64,000 nucleotides of DNA, from contig NZ_OZ241968.1 in the NCBI RefSeq assembly GCF_965204125.1, positions 930,001-994,000 of the forward strand. The letters run 5' to 3'. Shown one piece after another: positions 37,073 to 45,366 of the stretch. A program made the position numbers and the translations under genes. Position 1 is the first letter of the stretch. Every line of letters begins with the position of its first letter. This DNA comes from Poriferisodalis sp965204125 (GTDB lineage Bacteria; Actinomycetota; Acidimicrobiia; Acidimicrobiales; Poriferisodalaceae). Under the pieces are notes generated by a model, which saw nothing but the letters and a program-made list of their open reading frames with translations, was not told the origin of the DNA and searched no databases.

Positions 37073-39865
37073 CTATCCCGGTTTCTTCTTGGCAGGCGAT
37101 TTCTTCGCAGCGCGCTTGCGGGCGGGCGATTTCTTGGCGGCACGCTTCTTCGCTGGAGACTTCTTTGCCGAAGACTTCTTGCGGGCGGGCTGCTTGCGCC
37201 GGGCCGCACGCTTCTTCGCCGGGCCTTTGGCACGCCGCATCGCCAGCAGCTCGGCCGCGCGCTCCACGCTCAGCGTCTCGGCATCGTCGCCCTGGCGCAG
37301 CGACGCGTTGTACTCGCCGTCGGTCACGTACGGGCCGAAGCGGCCGTCCTTCAGCACCATCGGCTTGCCGCTGTCGGGGTCCTGGCCGATCTCGCGGCCC
37401 GCATTGGCCGCCTGCTGGCCCCGGCGGCGGCGGGGCTGGGCGAGAAGCGCCAGCGCCTCGTCCAAGGTGAGCGTGAAGAGCTGCTCCTCCGATTCGAGGC
37501 TGCGGTTCTCTGCCTTGGCGTCGCCGACCGGCGCCTTGGTGAGATAGGGGCCGAAGCGCCCGTTCTGCACCGTGATCTCGGCGCCGTCTGCCGGATCGAC
37601 GCCGACGGCGCGCGGCAGCGTCAGCAGTTGCAGCGCGTCTTCCAGCGTCACGGTCTCGGGCGACTGAGCGGACAGCAGCGAGGCTGTGCGGGGCCGGTCG
37701 TCGGTCTCGTCGGGCCGACCCACCGAGACGTACGGCCCGAAGCGCCCGGGCCGCACGATGATGTCGAGGCCGCTTGCCGGGTCGGTGCCCAGCACCCGTT
37801 CGGTGGGCGCGGCGAGCAGTTCGAGCGCCCGTTCGATGGTGAGCTCGTCGGGCGCGAGATCGTCCGGCAGCGGCCGGGTGGCATCGCCGCGCCGCAGGTA
37901 CGGCCCGAAGCGTCCCACCCGCGCCACCACCGACTCGCCGTCGGCATCGGTACCGATCGGGATGCTGTTGATCTCGGCTGGGTCGATGTCTGCCAGCCGG
38001 TCGTCGGAGACGAGGTAGCGCAGGCCGCCGGTCGCTTCGGGCGTGGCGGCGCCCTCATCGCCGAAGTAGAACGCCGTCAGCCACGGCTGGGCGTCGCGCT
38101 CGCCGCTCGCTATCTCGTCGAGGTCCTCCTCCATGCGGGCGGTGAGCGCGTAGTCGACCAGGTGATCGAAGTGCCGCTCCATCAGTCCCACCGTGGCGAA
38201 TGCGGTGAACGCCGGCACCAGCGACGAGCCCTTCTTCCACACGTACCCGCGCGCCTGGATGGTCTCGATGATGCTGGCGTAGGTGCTGGGCCGGCCGACG
38301 CCCAGCTCCTCGAGCCGCCGCACCAGCGACGCCTCGGTGAATCGGGCCGGCGGGCTCGTGCGGTGCTCGGCAGGTTCCAGCGACACCGCCGTTGCTGCAT
38401 CGCCCGCGTCGAGGTCGGGCAGGATGCGCTCGGGCTCCTCATCGGCACCGGCCGGCGGCGGTGCGTAGACGAGCCGGAAGCCGGGACTTCGCACCACGGT
38501 GCCGGCGGCGGACAGCTCGACGCTGTTGCGCCCGGCCGCCGGCGAGCCTTGCGACAGTGCCGGCGCCAGGTCGCAGGCTGCCGTGCCGGCCAGCCTGATC
38601 GTGACGGTCTCGCCGGTTGCATCGATCATCTGGCTGGCCACCGTGCGCTGCCACACGAGGTCGTACAGCCGGGCGGCGTCGCCGCCGAGATCGGTGACGC
38701 CGCCGGGCGCCGGCCAGCTCTCGCCGGCCGGACGGATCGCCTCGTGCGCCTCTTGGGCGTTCTTGACCTTGCGGGTGTAGATGCGGGGCTTGGGCGGCAG
38801 GTTGTCTGCCCCGTAGCGGCCGGCGACGATCCGCCGTGCGGCGCCGAGCGCCTGGCCCGACAGCGTGGTGCTGTCGGTGCGCATGTAGGTGATGCGGCCG
38901 TTCTCGTACAGCCGCTGAGCGGCGGCCATCGTGCGTGAGGCGGAGAAGCCCAGCCGGGCACCGGCCGCCTGCTGCAGCGTCGAGGTGATGAACGGCGCCG
39001 GCGGGCGGCGCCGGTACGGCTTGGATTCGCGCGAGGTCACGGCGAACTGCGCCCCGGTCAAGGCACCGGCGAGCGACGCCGCAGCGTCGGCGTCGAGCAC
39101 CGACACGGAGTCCGCGCGCAGTTGGCCTTGCTGATCGAAGTCGCGACCGGTGGCGATGCGGCGCTCGTTCAACGACACCAGCGACGCGTCGAACCGCTCC
39201 GCGGCGCGAGACGAACCAGCACCGGTGCCGGGCTGGGCGTCGAGCGTGGCGGTGATGCTCCAGTACTCGGCGGCCCGGAAGGCCATCCGCTCCCGCTCGC
39301 GCTCCACAATGAGCCGGTTGGCCACGCTCTGGACCCGCCCCGCCGAGAGCCGGGGCGCCACCTTGCGCCAGAGCACCGGCGAGACCTCATATCCGTAGAG
39401 GCGGTCGAAGATGCGCCGGGCTTCCTGCGCGTCCACCAGCCGCCGGTCGAGGTCGCGGGGGTTGTCGATGGCATCGCGGATCGCCGCGGCGGTGATCTCG
39501 TGGAAGACCATGCGCCGTACCGGTATCTGCGGGTTCAGCACCTCGAGCAGGTGCCACGCGATGGCCTCGCCTTCGCGGTCCTCATCGGTCGCGAGGTAGA
39601 GCTCATCCGCGGTGCGCAGCAGCGACTTGAGGCGCCGCACCTGATCCCGGGCCGTCACCACATAGAGCGGCTTGAAGCCGTCGTCGGGGTTGACGCCCAG
39701 CGTCGCCCACGACTCTGACTTGTAGGCGGCGGGCACCTCGGAGGCATTGCGCGGCAGGTCGCGGATGTGACCCACGGACGACTCCACCACGTACTCGTCG
39801 CCCAGCAGGCGCGAGATCGTGCGCGCCTTCGCGGGCGACTCGACGATGACGAGAGAAGTGGCCAT
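37073..39865 (-). CDS. topA: DNA topoisomerase I
   Basis: Type IA topoisomerase relaxing negative supercoils. The TOPRIM domain begins LVIVESPAKARTISRLLG. The catalytic Tyr327 is in GRITYMRTDSTTLSG. The C-terminal third has no zinc fingers but four copies of the basic Topo_C-type repeat, each with a GRFGPYV-like core (RVGRFGPYL, RPGRFGPYV, QNGRFGPYL, KDGRFGPYV), as in mycobacterial TopA. The last 45 residues are a lysine-rich tail built of KKSPAKKRAAKK units resembling histone H1. Length is 930 residues. It heads the operon topA-MFS-tmk-holB. Confidence 0.96.
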   Translation of the reverse strand: MATSLVIVESPAKARTISRLLGDEYVVESSVGHIRDLPRNASEVPAAYKSESWATLGVNPDDGFKPLYVVTARDQVRRLKSLLRTADELYLATDEDREGEAIAWHLLEVLNPQIPVRRMVFHEITAAAIRDAIDNPRDLDRRLVDAQEARRIFDRLYGYEVSPVLWRKVAPRLSAGRVQSVANRLIVERERERMAFRAAEYWSITATLDAQPGTGAGSSRAAERFDASLVSLNERRIATGRDFDQQGQLRADSVSVLDADAAASLAGALTGAQFAVTSRESKPYRRRPPAPFITSTLQQAAGARLGFSASRTMAAAQRLYENGRITYMRTDSTTLSGQALGAARRIVAGRYGADNLPPKPRIYTRKVKNAQEAHEAIRPAGESWPAPGGVTDLGGDAARLYDLVWQRTVASQMIDATGETVTIRLAGTAACDLAPALSQGSPAAGRNSVELSAAGTVVRSPGFRLVYAPPPAGADEEPERILPDLDAGDAATAVSLEPAEHRTSPPARFTEASLVRRLEELGVGRPSTYASIIETIQARGYVWKKGSSLVPAFTAFATVGLMERHFDHLVDYALTARMEEDLDEIASGERDAQPWLTAFYFGDEGAATPEATGGLRYLVSDDRLADIDPAEINSIPIGTDADGESVVARVGRFGPYLRRGDATRPLPDDLAPDELTIERALELLAAPTERVLGTDPASGLDIIVRPGRFGPYVSVGRPDETDDRPRTASLLSAQSPETVTLEDALQLLTLPRAVGVDPADGAEITVQNGRFGPYLTKAPVGDAKAENRSLESEEQLFTLTLDEALALLAQPRRRRGQQAANAGREIGQDPDSGKPMVLKDGRFGPYVTDGEYNASLRQGDDAETLSVERAAELLAMRRAKGPAKKRAARRKQPARKKSSAKKSPAKKRAAKKSPARKRAAKKSPAKKKPG

Positions 39866-39931
39866 GGAGATCCGAGGTGAGCAGCGCCGGACGGTAGCGC
39901 AACTGTTTCAGTAAACAGCAGCGGAGTGTGG

Positions 39932-40828
39932 TTATACCGATGCCTGCCGGGTGCCCAAGCGGTGCAGTGCCACCGCAACGGCCGCCGCAACGGCAGCAGC
40001 CACGACGGCCACCGCCAGGTCGGATGCAGGCGGGGCGCCGAGCGCAGCGTTGCCGAATCCGCCGGAGTCCGCGTCGCCCACTGGCCACGGCCACAGCACC
40101 CGCAGCGACCCGGCCATCAGGCCCATCAGCACGGCAATCATCGCGTCGCGCCAGCGGTCCAGCAGTCGTTGCAGCAGCCGTGAGAACACGGCGAGGCCGA
40201 TCACCGCGCCCAGCCCGAACAGCACCACCGTGCCGACGTCTCGATCGGATACCGCTTCAGTGATGGGGTCGTACAGCCCCAGCAGCAACAGCACGAACGC
40301 CCCGGAGATGCCCGGCAGGATCATGGCGCAGATCGCCAGCGCGCCCGCTCCGATGATCACCACGGCGGCCGGATCGGCAACGCTGCCGGCGCGAACCCCC
40401 AGCAGCAGGAACACCGCCATCCCCACCGTCACGAAGATGACCGCAAGGCCGGTCCGCCAACGGCTCACCTGCGACCGAGTGGTCACCACAGTCACGGCAA
40501 CAAGCCCGAAGAACGCCGCCGACAAGCCAACCGGCTGCTCATCGATCAGCAGCCGCACCACCTCGACAAGAGCCACGATCGCAACGCCGATTCCCGCCGC
40601 CAAAGCAACAAGAAACCCCCACTCCGCCCGACAGACCATGGCGAATGCCCGGCGCAGCCGGCCCCGCAACGCCTGGGAGGCAGCGGCACTCAAGTGCGCT
40701 ATCTGACCCACCAGCCGGTCATAAATCCCCAGCAGCAGCGCCACGGTCCCGCCAGACACCCCCGGCACAACATCCGCCGCCCCCATAGCCAACCCTCGCG
40801 CCAGGTTCGTGAGCGCCCGCCGGAACAT
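39932..40828 (-). CDS. popT: DUF368 polyprenyl-phosphate transporter (PopT)
   Basis: A polytopic membrane protein of 298 residues in the DUF368 family. Members have recently been shown to return undecaprenyl phosphate across the membrane for cell-wall synthesis (PopT). The two inverted-repeat signatures are present: MGAADVVPGVSGGTVALLLGIY near the N-terminus and ICAMILPGISGAFVLLLLG in the middle. The C-terminal helices end with an alanine/valine-rich segment. The ATG at 40828 gives the standard N-terminus MFRRALTNLARGLAMG. It stands as a single gene after the amt terminator, 66 bases upstream of topA's start. Confidence 0.85.
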   Translation of the reverse strand: MFRRALTNLARGLAMGAADVVPGVSGGTVALLLGIYDRLVGQIAHLSAAASQALRGRLRRAFAMVCRAEWGFLVALAAGIGVAIVALVEVVRLLIDEQPVGLSAAFFGLVAVTVVTTRSQVSRWRTGLAVIFVTVGMAVFLLLGVRAGSVADPAAVVIIGAGALAICAMILPGISGAFVLLLLGLYDPITEAVSDRDVGTVVLFGLGAVIGLAVFSRLLQRLLDRWRDAMIAVLMGLMAGSLRVLWPWPVGDADSGGFGNAALGAPPASDLAVAVVAAAVAAAVAVALHRLGTRQASV

Positions 40829-40847
40829 CAAGTCGAAGCTAGACGCG

Positions 40848-40879
40848 GGAAGTCCCCGGGCGATGACCCGGGGACTTCC
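40848..40879 (-). terminator. Strong hairpin terminator of amt
   Basis: A 13-bp perfect stem, GGAAGTCCCCGGG / CCCGGGGACTTCC, with a 6-base loop (CGATGA) lies 50 bases past the amt stop and 19 bases upstream of the popT start. No T-run follows. The stem is the longest perfect hairpin I found in the window and must separate amt from popT transcription, or sit in the popT leader. Confidence 0.75.
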
Positions 40880-40928
40880 GCTGACAGCAGAGATGGTGCC
40901 GCTGGGCAACTCAGCCCATGGCCGAGTG

Positions 40929-42302
40929 TCAGCCGCTCGAAACCACGTCGTCCAGCGCCATACCGGGGCCCCCGTGTTCGGAAACGTCGAGACCCACCAT
41001 TTCCTCCTCCGCCGACACTCGCAGCCCGATGGTGGCCTTCAGGATCCCGAACAGGATCACCGAGGTTCCAATGACCCACGCGGCCACGATCACCACCATC
41101 AGGAACTGCACGATCAGCTGCTCGATGCCGCCGCCGTAGAACAGGCCGGCGTTCTCCCGGCCCAGGAACGCATCGTCGTGCGTAGCAAACAGGCCGATGG
41201 CGAGCGTGCCCCAGATGCCGGCCGCGCCGTGGACGGCGAAGGCACCGACCGGGTCGTCGATCTTCAGCTTGCGGTCCACGAAGCCGACCACGCCCACCAC
41301 GATGAGCCCGGCGATGAAGCCGGTGACGATGGCACCCCACGGATTCATCGTGCCGCAGCCTGCAGTGATGCCGACCAGGCCTGCCAGCGCGCCGTTGCCT
41401 GCCATCGGCACGTCGGGCCGGCCGGTGCGCAGCCAGTTCAGCGCCGTGGCACCGATCGTGCCGGCACATGCCGCCAGCACCGTGTTCAGCGCCACGAACA
41501 TCACGAACTCATCGGCTGCGAGCTCCGAGCCGGGGTTGAAACCGAACCAGCCGAACCACAGGATGAACACGCCCAGGATGGCGAGCGTCACGTTGTGGCC
41601 CGGGATGTTGCGCGAGGTCCCATCGGCTGCGTACTTGCCGATGCGAGGCCCGAGCATCCAGGCGCCGACGAGCGCAATCCAGCCGCCCACGCTGTGCACG
41701 ATGGTGGAGCCCGCGAAGTCGCTGTAGACGGCGTCGCCGATCGAGATGTTGGCGATGAGGCCGCCGCCCCAGGTCCAGTGGACCACGATCGGGTAGATGA
41801 TCGCCGTGGTCACGAGGCTGAAGATGAGGTAGGTGCTGAACTTGGTGCGCTCCGCCATGGCGCCCGAGGCGATCGTGACCGCCGTGGCGGCGAACACGGC
41901 CTGGAAGAAGAAATCGGTTGAGCCAGAAAGACCCTCAGTGATGTCGAACAGGTCGACGCCCGACAGGGCGAACGAGCCCCAGCCGAACGCGCTGTTGCCG
42001 TCGCCCCCGTAGGCCAGCCCGTAGCCCACCAGGAAGAACGCCAGGATGCCGATGGATGCGTCGGCGAGGTTCTTGGCCATGATGTTGGCCACGTTCTTCG
42101 AGCGGGTCAGGCCCGACTCGAGCATGGCGAAGCCGGCCTGCATCAAGAAGACGAGCACCCCGGCGATGAACACCCACAGGTTGTCCATCACGGCCTGCAC
42201 CATCTCGGCGGACAGCGAGTCGTCCTGCGCGCCGACTGGCCCGGCGAACAGGAACAGGCCGCCGACGGCGCCCGCGATAATGACGAATAGCTTGCGTTTC
42301 AT
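40929..42302 (-). CDS. amt: Ammonium transporter (Amt family)
   Basis: An 11-helix ammonium channel of 457 residues with a cleavable signal peptide (LFVIIAGAVGGLFLFAGPVGA). The Amt signature is AMLESGLTRSKNVANIMAKN. The pore twin histidines are in STIVHSVGGW and FAVHGAAGIWG. The cytoplasmic C-terminus is short. The ATG has AGGAGAA nine bases upstream. No glnK gene accompanies it, which is unusual for amt in actinobacteria, so control by a PII protein would act in trans. It ends at a strong hairpin. It may supply or recapture nitrogen released from choline and betaine breakdown next door. Confidence 0.95.
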   Translation of the reverse strand: MKRKLFVIIAGAVGGLFLFAGPVGAQDDSLSAEMVQAVMDNLWVFIAGVLVFLMQAGFAMLESGLTRSKNVANIMAKNLADASIGILAFFLVGYGLAYGGDGNSAFGWGSFALSGVDLFDITEGLSGSTDFFFQAVFAATAVTIASGAMAERTKFSTYLIFSLVTTAIIYPIVVHWTWGGGLIANISIGDAVYSDFAGSTIVHSVGGWIALVGAWMLGPRIGKYAADGTSRNIPGHNVTLAILGVFILWFGWFGFNPGSELAADEFVMFVALNTVLAACAGTIGATALNWLRTGRPDVPMAGNGALAGLVGITAGCGTMNPWGAIVTGFIAGLIVVGVVGFVDRKLKIDDPVGAFAVHGAAGIWGTLAIGLFATHDDAFLGRENAGLFYGGGIEQLIVQFLMVVIVAAWVIGTSVILFGILKATIGLRVSAEEEMVGLDVSEHGGPGMALDDVVSSG

Positions 42303-42447
42303 GACCGTTCTCCTAGGGATCGGCTCCCGTTGGCTGGCTGACGTGGGGGAACCTAGAAACGGCGTGTTGCGCGGGAGTCACCCCGACATGACCGCTCGAT
42401 GCACAGCGCGGGTCGGCGCTGTTGCCGAGATGTTTCGGCTGCGTTGC

Positions 42448-43941
42448 CTAGCTCATGGGGTAGCGGAGCTTGGGGCCGGCTTCGGCCCAATCCATGTGGT
42501 CGCGGATGTACTCGTTGGCGGGATCTCGGAGCGGCGAGTAGTCCCAGCCCTCCGCTGCGGCCGCATGCACCACCCGGCGGGCGCGCTGCGAGGCCACCAC
42601 CTGCTCGCGGATCGCGGCGGAATCCCAGCGCCGGGTGACCTCCGCAGCGAACGCAGCCGACACGTCCGCCAGTTCAGGCGACCCCGCCAGGTTCCGATGC
42701 TCAGCCGGATCGGCCGAGATGTCGTACAGCAGCGGCGGATCGGTGTCGCAGTGGATGTACTTGTACCGGCCGCGGCGGATCATGAACAGGGGATGCGAGG
42801 TCAGCTCGCCCATGTACTCGCCGACCGTCTCGTCGACCGGATCGCTGCCCCCGGTCGCCGCGGGCCAGAGGCTGCGGCCGTCGAGCGGTGCGCCCAGCTC
42901 CGCCGGCGGACCTCCCGCGATGTCCGTCAGCGTGGGGGCCAGATCCAGCAGGGAGCAGACGTTGGGCACTGTGCCCGCAGCGATGTCTGGCCCCGCCATC
43001 ACCAGCGGGACGCGGGCCGAACGCTCGAAGAACGACATCTTGAACCAGGATCCCCGGTCGCCGAGCATGTCGCCGTGATCGCTGGTGGCGATCACCACCG
43101 TGTCGTCGGCGCGGCCGGTCTCGTCCAGCACGCCCAGCAGCTCGCCCAGCCACCAGTCGAAGTAGCTCGTGTTGGCGTAGTAGGCGTGGCGGGCGGTGCG
43201 GCATTGCTCCTCGGTCCACCCCCGGGTGTCGGCCTCGATGCCGGTGCGGATGCGCACCGTGTGCGGATCGAACTGGGCGGGCACCGGTCCCGGCAGGTCG
43301 ATCTGGTCGTGGTCGTAGAGGTTCCACCATTCGGGCCGTGCCACATAGGGGTCGTGGGGGTGGATGAACGCCACCGCCAGGAAGAACGGGCGGTCGTCGG
43401 GCTCGCGGGCCAAGTCGTACAGGCAGCGGCGTGTGGCGAAGCCGACCTCGTCGTCGTAGTCGATCTGGTAGGTGGCGAGCGCCTGGCCGGCCCCCGACAG
43501 GCTGTCCATGTTGTGGTACCACTTGCCGATCCGCTCGCCGGCCGCATCCCAGTTGGGCGTCCACGCGAAGTTGGCCGGGTAGATGTCGGTGGTGAGGCGC
43601 CGGCTGAAGCCGTGCAGCTGGTCGGGCCCGACGAAGTGCATCTTCCCCGACAGCACCGTCCGGTAGCCCGACAGGTTCAGCCAGTGGGCGATGGTGGGGG
43701 CAGCGGCGCTCCACTCCGACGCGTTGTCCCAGGCGCCGATCTGCGACGCCGCTCGGCCGGTCATCATCGAGTACCGCGACGGCGCGCACAGCGGCGAATG
43801 GCAGTACGCGGCATCGAACCGCACGCCGCGCGCCGCCAGCGAATCCATCGACGGCGTCTGCACCACGGGGTGGCCGTAGGTGCCGGTGAAGTGCGGCGCA
43901 AGCTGGTCGGCCATCACGAGCAGAACGTTGGGCGCAGCCAT
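42448..43941 (-). CDS. betC: Choline-O-sulfatase
   Basis: Hydrolyses choline-O-sulfate to choline and sulfate. The protein belongs to the alkaline-phosphatase-like sulfatases. The formylglycine site is Cys52 in PLCAPSR, and MADQLAPHFTGTYGHP holds the first metal aspartate. The run SGKMHFVGPDQLHGF...RLTTDIYPA is characteristic of BetC. The C-terminal region (VVASQRARRVVHAA; EYIRDHMD) matches the choline-sulfatase C-terminal domain. The ATG at 43941 gives 497 residues; a GTG nine bases upstream is possible. It diverges from the substrate-binding lipoprotein gene across a palindrome. A formylglycine-generating enzyme is not in the window. Confidence 0.92.
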   Translation of the reverse strand: MAAPNVLLVMADQLAPHFTGTYGHPVVQTPSMDSLAARGVRFDAAYCHSPLCAPSRYSMMTGRAASQIGAWDNASEWSAAAPTIAHWLNLSGYRTVLSGKMHFVGPDQLHGFSRRLTTDIYPANFAWTPNWDAAGERIGKWYHNMDSLSGAGQALATYQIDYDDEVGFATRRCLYDLAREPDDRPFFLAVAFIHPHDPYVARPEWWNLYDHDQIDLPGPVPAQFDPHTVRIRTGIEADTRGWTEEQCRTARHAYYANTSYFDWWLGELLGVLDETGRADDTVVIATSDHGDMLGDRGSWFKMSFFERSARVPLVMAGPDIAAGTVPNVCSLLDLAPTLTDIAGGPPAELGAPLDGRSLWPAATGGSDPVDETVGEYMGELTSHPLFMIRRGRYKYIHCDTDPPLLYDISADPAEHRNLAGSPELADVSAAFAAEVTRRWDSAAIREQVVASQRARRVVHAAAAEGWDYSPLRDPANEYIRDHMDWAEAGPKLRYPMS

Positions 43942-43971
43942 CAGTCGCACAGTACGCCCACCTGAACCGAG

Positions 43972-43987
43972 CGCGCACCGGTGCGCG
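43972..43987. promoter_or_regulatory. Perfect 16-bp palindrome between betC and the transporter gene
   Basis: CGCGCACCGGTGCGCG is a perfect self-complementary 16-mer, 30 bases upstream of the betC ATG and 164 bases upstream of the divergent lipoprotein gene. Its size and symmetry fit a dimeric repressor such as the TetR/BetI-like protein encoded at 47001. I did not find a second copy near that regulator. The 210-base divergent region holds no other recognised element. Confidence 0.5.
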
Positions 43988-44151
43988 GTACTGGCACATT
44001 TCGAGCGTGCTATTCTGTCGAAAACCGTCTAAATGGCCTGTTTTGCTCAGGGACGGCTGGGACAGCCGGACCAGCGGCGGGCCGAGTGCTCTCGGGGAGG
44101 GCTGCCGGCACCTGCCGGCGACAGGCGGGAGACACACACCGGGGGGTGCCC

Positions 44152-45252
44152 ATGTCCGAAATACGCAAATCCGGCGAACGAACTCGCCCGTCACGACTGC
44201 GCCAGAAACGAGGGCTCAGCGGCTGGCAGCTGCTCATTGCGCTGCTTGCAGCCATCGGGCTGCTCGCGGCGGCATGCACGGGCGACGACGGCGACGACGC
44301 AGCCGAGGAGCCGGCCGCCACCACCGAGGCGATGGCGGAAGAAGAGCCAGCCGAGATGCCGGCCGATGAGGGTCCGGACCTGGGCTCCCAGACCACGATC
44401 ACCTTGGCCGCGAATCCGTGGAACGGCTCGGCCCTGAACGTGGCAGTCGCAGCCCAGCTGCTCGAGAGCGAGCTCGGCTACGACGTCGAGATCGTCGACA
44501 TCGACGAGAACGCCCAGTGGGCTGCGATCAACACCGGCGACATCAGTGCGTCGCTGGAGGTGTGGCCGTCGGGCCACGCGCACAACGTGATCGACTTCAT
44601 CGACAACGCCGATGCCAACGTGGACCACGCGGGCCTGCTCGGCCCGGTCGGCAAGATCGGCTGGTTCACGCCGACCTACATGATCGAGCGCCATCCGGAG
44701 CTGGCGACTTGGGAAGGCTTCGCCGATCCGGCGCTGGCCGGCCTGTACGCCACAGCCGAGACCGGCGACCTGGGGCAGTTCCTGGGCGGTGATCCCAGCT
44801 TCGTCCAGTACGACGAGGACATCATCAACAACCTGGGCCTGCCGATGCAGGTGGTCTACGCCGGGTCGGAGGCTGCGATCCTGGCCGCCGTCGACGCTGC
44901 CTACAGCCGGGAGGATCCGATCCTCGTGTACCTGTGGACACCGCACTCGGCGTTCAACAGCTACGACCTCACCAACGTGCTGCTGCCCGAGTACAGCGAC
45001 GACTGCTACGCCACGGCCGACGACGGCGGTGTTAACTGCGACTATCCCGCCGATGTCCTGTTCAAGATCATCGATGCGAGCCTGGCCGAGAACGCCCCCG
45101 CAGCTGACGCCTTCCTGCGGGCCATGAACTACGACAGCGCCGACCAGATCTCCATGCTGGCCGCCGTCGAGGGCGAAGGCATGTCGATCGACGATGCCGC
45201 TGCGGCGTGGATCGCAGACAATGAGGCAACCTGGAGCGCCTGGCTCGAGTAA
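44152..45252 (+). CDS. Substrate-binding lipoprotein of choline/betaine ABC transporter
   Basis: A periplasmic-type binding protein of the OpuAC/ProX/ChoX family (366 residues). The signal ends in LLAAACTG, with lipidated Cys42, followed by a disordered acidic/alanine linker to about residue 75. The binding domain opens ITLAANPWNGSALNVAVAAQLLE and contains the aromatic residues (EVWPSGHAH; GWFTPTYMIERHPEL; YLWTPHSAF) expected to cage a quaternary ammonium ion. The ATG at 44152 follows a run of six G. It is separated from its ATPase and permease by betA and the regulator, an unusual order. Whether it prefers choline, choline-O-sulfate or betaine is not determined. Confidence 0.85.
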   Translation: MSEIRKSGERTRPSRLRQKRGLSGWQLLIALLAAIGLLAAACTGDDGDDAAEEPAATTEAMAEEEPAEMPADEGPDLGSQTTITLAANPWNGSALNVAVAAQLLESELGYDVEIVDIDENAQWAAINTGDISASLEVWPSGHAHNVIDFIDNADANVDHAGLLGPVGKIGWFTPTYMIERHPELATWEGFADPALAGLYATAETGDLGQFLGGDPSFVQYDEDIINNLGLPMQVVYAGSEAAILAAVDAAYSREDPILVYLWTPHSAFNSYDLTNVLLPEYSDDCYATADDGGVNCDYPADVLFKIIDASLAENAPAADAFLRAMNYDSADQISMLAAVEGEGMSIDDAAAAWIADNEATWSAWLE

Positions 45253-45256
45253 CCCA

Positions 45257-45285
45257 TCAGCGCTCACTTCCTCCTAGGGCGCTGA
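45257..45285 (+). terminator. Hairpin between the binding-protein gene and betA
   Basis: TCAGCGC ... GCGCTGA forms a 7-bp perfect stem with a 15-base loop, four bases after the binding-protein stop. It may partly terminate or stabilise the transcript, which would let the binding protein be made in excess of BetA. There is no T-run. Confidence 0.4.
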
Positions 45286-45366
45286 CCCGTCGGCGTCGGC
45301 CTCCCACGGCCGGCGCCGGCGGGGCTCGTCCCGCATGTCCCCAGAGGCTGAGCCGCAGGTGATCCG

